64,000 bases of DNA from positions 13,920,850 to 13,984,849 of the forward strand of contig NC_049979.1 in NCBI RefSeq assembly GCF_000003815.2, in the 5' to 3' direction. Under the pieces are notes generated by a model. It searched no databases and was not told the DNA's origin. It saw only the letters and a program-made list of their open reading frames with translations. Of the stretch, positions 63,001 to 64,000 are shown one piece after another (position 1 is the first letter of the stretch; each line of letters begins with the position of its first letter). The stretch comes from Branchiostoma floridae (lineage: Eukaryota; Chordata; Leptocardii; Amphioxiformes; Branchiostomatidae). The position numbers were made by a program, and so were the translations under genes.

Positions 63001-64000
63001 AAGTATGTCCCTTTGAACACCTGGGGAGGAGATGTAGAGAAGGAGGACGGCAACCGGTGGAGCTCGTAGTTAGGGGCTGGGCCATTCAGCTGTGTGGGGG
63101 GTGACCAGGTAACGGTCATGGCAGAGGAGTTGTAACCTTCAGCGATAGCAGGGGCTTGACCACTGGGGGCTGTTGGAGTAAGAAAAAGCAATAAGAATAA
63201 CAAAGTGTCATTTTGCTATACAATGAACAAGGAAGTTTACTTAAACATTCCTCTTCATTAAGGCTTAAGATTTAATCAATCTAGAACATACTTAAGATAG
63301 ATTTGAATAGATGATTAAATCTATAAAACAAATGATAAACTACCGGTATGCAAATTATTGGTCTGACATTCGACAAGTCCTCAACAGGATCCACTTTCAA
63401 AGGACAGAAGCAAATTTGAACACACCTTCTGGAAGTGTGGTGCCCCTCCCCTCAGAGCTGTCCACACAACCCACACTGTTACAGGCAGTGATCCTGAACC
63501 GCTGCTGGGAGTACGGCAGGAATCCTCCGGCTACGTAAGAGTACTCGGAGCCACCAGCTGTGTACAGGAGCTGCAAGATAATTGCACAATTAATACCACA
63601 AAACACCTCAGTGTCCACTGTCCATGAAAGCAATAAAAGAAAGAGATCAGCAAAATCCCTTTTCTGACATCTGACTGCTTCAATCTGAGTTGATTGCAGA
63701 CCATCAGTCTACTTGAGAAAAGTTTGAAGGAATGTCAAACAAAATCACACGCAAAAATTGAATCTTGGTGCCAATAAGAAAGTAGAGTTTGATGTGACAA
63801 TGACTTTTGATTTTGTACAAGAGATACTATTTAAAAACCTGTCCTTATAAATTGGTTGGTAACTACTAGCAATGCTTACCTCAGCTTGATCTGGAGGTGC
63901 GAATGGATCTGTTGATGTGCGCACAATGTAGACCTCATACCGCAGGATCTCCCCCCTGGACTGGGTCACATCTGGCTCCTGCCAGGTCACATTCAGCTGG
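29249..64000 (-). CDS. USH2A: Usherin (USH2A) ortholog, C-terminal three quarters, 45 coding exons
   Basis: Exons, 5' to 3': 64000-63880, 63570-63426, 63169-62939, 62586-62453, 62326-62203, 61483-61382, 61163-60975, 60759-60602, 59945-59678, 59509-59303, 59091-59011, 58762-58577, 58135-58025, 57330-57000, 56760-56592, 56219-56072, 55914-55760, 55475-55313, 54941-54762, 54611-54464, 49140-49001, 48282-48146, 45049-44608, 43853-43632, 43518-43251, 43060-42897, 42696-42487, 41913-41696, 41342-41134, 40864-40485, 40078-39891, 39549-39329, 39028-38871, 38604-38407, 37917-37745, 37423-37210, 36882-36775, 36309-33038, 32708-32461, 32282-32059, 31659-31483, 31112-31035, 30673-30429, 30084-29806, 29332-29249. 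Every junction is GT/AG and every phase matches its partner. Order: FN3, LamG, LamG, ~30 FN3 with a Cys-rich insert, one transmembrane helix, cytoplasmic tail ending DTHL*. In vertebrates usherin is a giant membrane-anchored matrix protein of stereocilia ankle links and the photoreceptor periciliary membrane. Its C-terminal PDZ ligand binds whirlin and harmonin. The DTHL end, as in human usherin, makes the identification firm. The 5' part is outside the window. Confidence 0.95.
30429..30673 (-). CDS. USH2A: USH2A transmembrane exon (exon 43)
   Basis: 245 nt. The hydrophobic helix VTATLVAMILLLIIIALFL is followed at once by the positive stop-transfer cluster RRAGTRKPPYERQR, then a Lys/Arg/Pro-rich juxtamembrane stretch. 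This orients the FN3/LamG region outside and the tail inside. Confidence 0.93.
31035..32708 (-). CDS. USH2A: USH2A last FN3 modules and juxtamembrane stalk (exons 39-42)
   Basis: Exons 32708-32461, 32282-32059, 31659-31483 and 31112-31035. They finish module 12 of the giant exon (ITNLHPYTNYEFRVAVF), then encode two final FN3s (APSIRRTDTDAIYLTWDYPD; ATELVPYTNYEFMVTAFNEQ; VPDITSNQSYVHVDWSD) and a short stalk (IRVEVRTTQGQASTVTATYN). The acceptor of 32282-32059 uses a run of 12 C as its pyrimidine tract. Confidence 0.9.
32285..32296. repeat. Homopolymer (G)12 forming a splice-acceptor pyrimidine tract
   Basis: On the minus strand this is C12 directly before the AG of exon 32282-32059. A slippage-prone run at a splice site. 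A second G12 lies at 56265-56276 inside an intron. Confidence 0.9.
33038..36309 (-). CDS. USH2A: USH2A giant FN3 exon (3,272 nt, 11 complete FN3 modules plus part of a twelfth)
   Basis: A single uninterrupted coding exon from acceptor ttgatttttcag (36310) to donor GGG|GTATGT (33038). Eleven inter-domain linkers of the type A-P-x-G-x-x-x-P can be counted (TPEGIPAADV, APSGQEAP, LPSGMQKP, APRGVG, LPDFLPKP, APASVEAP, APLQVEAP, RPTNQQSP, IPAGLDPP, PPVNQPLP, RPEGLQAP). Each module has the W-x-x-P strand, PNGxIxxY and L-x-PYT-x-Y. Several modules contain the Cys pair (ACTAGGCT, ACTGGGCT, ACTLAGC) typical of usherin FN3s. Elsewhere in the gene one FN3 needs about two exons, so introns have been lost here or never gained. 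Confidence 0.95.
36775..38604 (-). CDS. USH2A: USH2A FN3 exons 34-37
   Basis: Exons 38604-38407, 37917-37745, 37423-37210 and 36882-36775. They complete the interrupted FN3 (GLEPYTQYEYQVVVVNAGG) and encode two more modules: EWSVTEGEYNVVNLAWDEPG...NGAIIRYSLLRADG and IVAVSSSRLSITWGEPGQP...GLDPYTEYSYSLTACT. The chain passes into the giant exon through DTPQ|EVSRPRF. Confidence 0.9.
37481..37552 (-). pseudogene. Relic duplicate of USH2A exon 42696-42487
   Basis: The 72-nt stretch encodes VKKYDLRYTGGGM and keeps the cttaag acceptor, matching the start of the exon at 42696 (VQRYDLRYTGGGM) in both coding and adjacent intron bases. It lies just upstream of exon 37423-37210 and is in frame with it, but its phase does not fit the preceding exon, so it is probably skipped. 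Confidence 0.55.
38871..40864 (-). CDS. USH2A: USH2A cysteine-rich module inserted within an FN3 domain (exons 30-33)
   Basis: Exons 40864-40485, 40078-39891, 39549-39329 and 39028-38871. The segment begins after a Pro-rich linker (APTPNPDADVC) and holds many CC and CCGG doublets (VCCGGQL, QCCGGQYV, VCCGGMLFDGY, QCCGGSM, CCGGEEDG, FCCGNSYV, QCCGLNL, FSCCNNV), each probably a small disulfide-bonded turn. An RGD tripeptide occurs in SYITGRGDPSDVCC. Coding then re-enters FN3-like sequence (VFIFTDNGLEPYTQYEY). The preceding FN3 stops after about five strands and the following one starts at the last two, so the module looks inserted into one FN3 fold. Confidence 0.87.
41134..45049 (-). CDS. USH2A: USH2A FN3 block before the cysteine-rich insert (exons 23-29)
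   Basis: Exons 45049-44608, 43853-43632, 43518-43251, 43060-42897, 42696-42487, 41913-41696 and 41342-41134. Signatures include GLTPYTDYTYRVEVCT, PPTVQVLGPTSMFVTW, SQPNGALTRYVIRM, PYTIYTIQVEV and PAQPNGIIQGYRI. Exon 42696-42487 is odd, with a tract VQRYDLRYTGGGMMQ that also occurs as a relic at 37481-37552. The last exon breaks off mid-FN3 (ISRTAYLPCSV) into the Cys-rich module. Confidence 0.9.
45050..48145 (-). other. USH2A: USH2A intron containing a repeat fragment
   Basis: 3,096 nt. The flanking exons join as ARQVT|VPSNVTEYRMEG in phase 0, continuing one FN3 module. The only recognised content is the repeat copy at 47365-47596. Confidence 0.7.
47365..47596. repeat. Partial right end of the same repeat family inside a USH2A intron
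   Basis: ACCATCATGTCCAGGACC, GCTGCAGTACCAAGG, AGGAGGCCAAAAATC and the terminal TTTTTCATGGAGGTAAAG match the 3' half of the element at 16500-16755. Confidence 0.5.
48146..59091 (-). CDS. USH2A: USH2A FN3 block after the LamG pair (exons 11-22)
   Basis: Exons 59091-59011, 58762-58577, 58135-58025, 57330-57000, 56760-56592, 56219-56072, 55914-55760, 55475-55313, 54941-54762, 54611-54464, 49140-49001 and 48282-48146. They encode roughly eight FN3 modules with the family signatures PNGLIQGY, LTGGTTYYIRVA, ACTGGGCRTS, LIPYSTYTVQVNA and GLRPYTEYEFRV. Most modules are split by introns at irregular places. The 5.3-kb intron 54463-49141 is the largest in the window and contains a candidate internal first exon. 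Confidence 0.9.
49141..54463 (-). other. USH2A: Large USH2A intron
   Basis: 5,323 nt, the longest intron here. FN3 coding on both sides joins in frame (AGSNSGQ|I-VFGPSTS), so no exon is missing. Besides the candidate first exon at 49533-49699 and a short (TA)n tract at 53756-53774, nothing stands out. Confidence 0.7.
49533..49699 (-). CDS. Candidate internal first exon: signal-anchor sequence that could splice into USH2A
   Basis: ATG at 49699 opens 55 codons: MSFK, then the strongly hydrophobic VSLSFALTLVFVLLLFFF, RLYSFLK, and a polar stretch with one NST glycosylation sequon (VSNST), ending VTNR at an AACAG|GTAAAAGG donor. The exon ends in phase 2, exactly what the next USH2A exon (49140-49001) needs. 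Joined, it reads through ..TNS|VFGPSTS into FN3. It could alternatively be the first exon of a nested type II membrane enzyme, or chance. Confidence 0.35.
57370..57780. mobile_element. Palindromic, non-coding repeat element in a USH2A intron
   Basis: GGTGTATTCCGTATCAT at its left is the inverse of GATGCAGAATACACC near 57485. Between them is a GC-rich stem with CCGACGGCCGAAGGCTGG. To the right a second module contains GCCTGTGTGATAC twice and ends at CGTTTTCGTGTCACAGG. Composition (CpG-rich) contrasts with the AT-rich intron. It looks like a folded MITE or nested pair. No TSD was resolved. Confidence 0.45.
59303..60759 (-). CDS. USH2A: USH2A laminin G domain 2 (exons 8-10)
   Basis: Exons 60759-60602, 59945-59678 and 59509-59303. 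Motifs: MSFQFRTEILTGLVLF, YMVVELNMGSLQVEV, LCDGAWHTVTIEKNGG, HLYVGGLP and SGFGGCLKELSFN, closing with a Cys in VALDGCPPDG. The last exon also begins the next FN3-like segment (VDTTGLSPFT). The first intron (60601-59946) houses a retrotransposon fragment. Confidence 0.9.
60095..60560 (-). mobile_element. 3' fragment of a non-LTR retrotransposon (reverse transcriptase C-terminus)
   Basis: The minus-strand frame (stop near 60193) contains SRLCMMYKMTNKLVDVP, YLIPAQKRTRNSHDFKYQ and SYFPRTIVDWNLLSPSTV followed by SLDSFKERL. This is the hallmark C-terminal region of jockey/CR1-type LINE ORF2 (MYK-x-x-x-G-LVD ... RRTR ... F-P-x-x-x-x-x-WN-x-LP ... SL-x-x-FK). The fragment lacks the RT catalytic part, is 5'-truncated, and finishes with GATACAGATACAGAT, a short 3' microsatellite tail. 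It lies in the intron between LamG-2 exons. Confidence 0.75.
60975..62586 (-). CDS. USH2A: USH2A laminin G domain 1 (exons 4-7)
   Basis: Exons 62586-62453, 62326-62203, 61483-61382 and 61163-60975. Motifs: VRLSFKTSHPNGLIFF, YLVIQMVNGRPWFLFDV, DDGEWHELEAFRN (the canonical DG-WH strand), LYLGGLP, and RVGYLGCLKDV with a second cysteine in YWEGC. This is a complete LamG sandwich. The 720-nt intron between the second and third of these exons contains the tRNA-like sequence. Confidence 0.9.
61951..62020 (-). tRNA. tRNA-like sequence, probably a pseudogene or SINE head
   Basis: On the minus strand an A-box-like TAGCGCAGTGG (62003-62013) and a perfect B box GGTTCGAATC (61962-61971) are correctly spaced. 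The T arm CCCGG-TTCGAAT-CTGGG and an anticodon stem GCATT-CTAAACC-AATGC fold well. The would-be acceptor halves (TTCGCAC and GAGGTAG) do not pair and the D stem is poor, so a functional tRNA is unlikely. Downstream T runs could end Pol III transcription. Confidence 0.45.
62939..64000 (-). CDS. USH2A: USH2A exons 1-3 of this window: FN3 modules upstream of the LamG pair
   Basis: Exons 64000-63880 (cut by the window edge, one leading base of a split codon), 63570-63426 and 63169-62939. Coding includes VTWQEP, then FLPYSQQRFRITACNSVGC, the FN3 F/G region, and a second FN3 start APSGQAP with MTVTWSPPTQLNGPAPNYEL. The second module runs directly into laminin G through YRRFPGTLLPGNAAFTG, the way usherins join FN3 to LamG. 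Confidence 0.88.

Noticed and set aside
1..64000. CRISPR arrays, bacterial operons or phage genes
   Set aside because: No such structures; intron-split animal genes dominate the window.

Overview
The window reads as intron-rich animal DNA, most likely an invertebrate chordate such as a lancelet (Branchiostoma). This rests on an usherin gene of vertebrate-like architecture with short introns (mostly 150-1000 bp), cystatin genes with the vertebrate type-2/kininogen intron positions, and many short repeat elements. The species assignment is inference. Every gene I can support lies on the minus strand, so transcription runs right to left.

Right half (29249-64000): the 3' three quarters of a usherin (USH2A) gene. 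I could chain 45 coding exons whose splice sites and phases all agree. They total 11,607 nt of complete codons, about 3,868 residues: FN3, two laminin G domains, about 30 more FN3 modules, a cysteine-rich insert, a transmembrane helix and a cytoplasmic tail ending in the PDZ ligand DTHL. The N-terminal part (laminin N-terminal and LE domains) lies beyond the right edge.

Left half (3312-26789): three same-strand genes of the cystatin superfamily. From right to left they are a secreted protein with three cystatin domains (24168-26789, 393 aa, kininogen/fetuin-like), a single-domain cystatin-like protein (20605-21723, 147 aa), and an unusual four-exon gene (3312-11063). In the last, a long Gln/Gly/Lys 14-17-residue tandem repeat and a Tyr/Ser-rich tract sit between an N-terminal cystatin-like half domain and a complete C-terminal cystatin domain. 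That repeat exon contains a 100-N gap flanked by an exact ~342-bp duplication. Removing one copy plus the gap (449 bp) restores a single frame, about 929 aa in all, so the duplication is probably an assembly artefact.

Intergenic and intronic DNA holds repeat copies: a ~295-bp tandem unit family at 15.7-17.8 kb with partial copies at 19.4, 20.8 and 47.4 kb, a MITE with terminal inverted repeats at 27.1-27.5 kb, a palindromic repeat at 57.4 kb, the 3' end of a non-LTR retrotransposon at 60.1-60.6 kb, and a tRNA-like sequence at 62.0 kb. Two weak gene relics (12.1-12.9 kb and 14.3-14.6 kb) and a possible internal first exon of usherin (49.5-49.7 kb) deserve checking.
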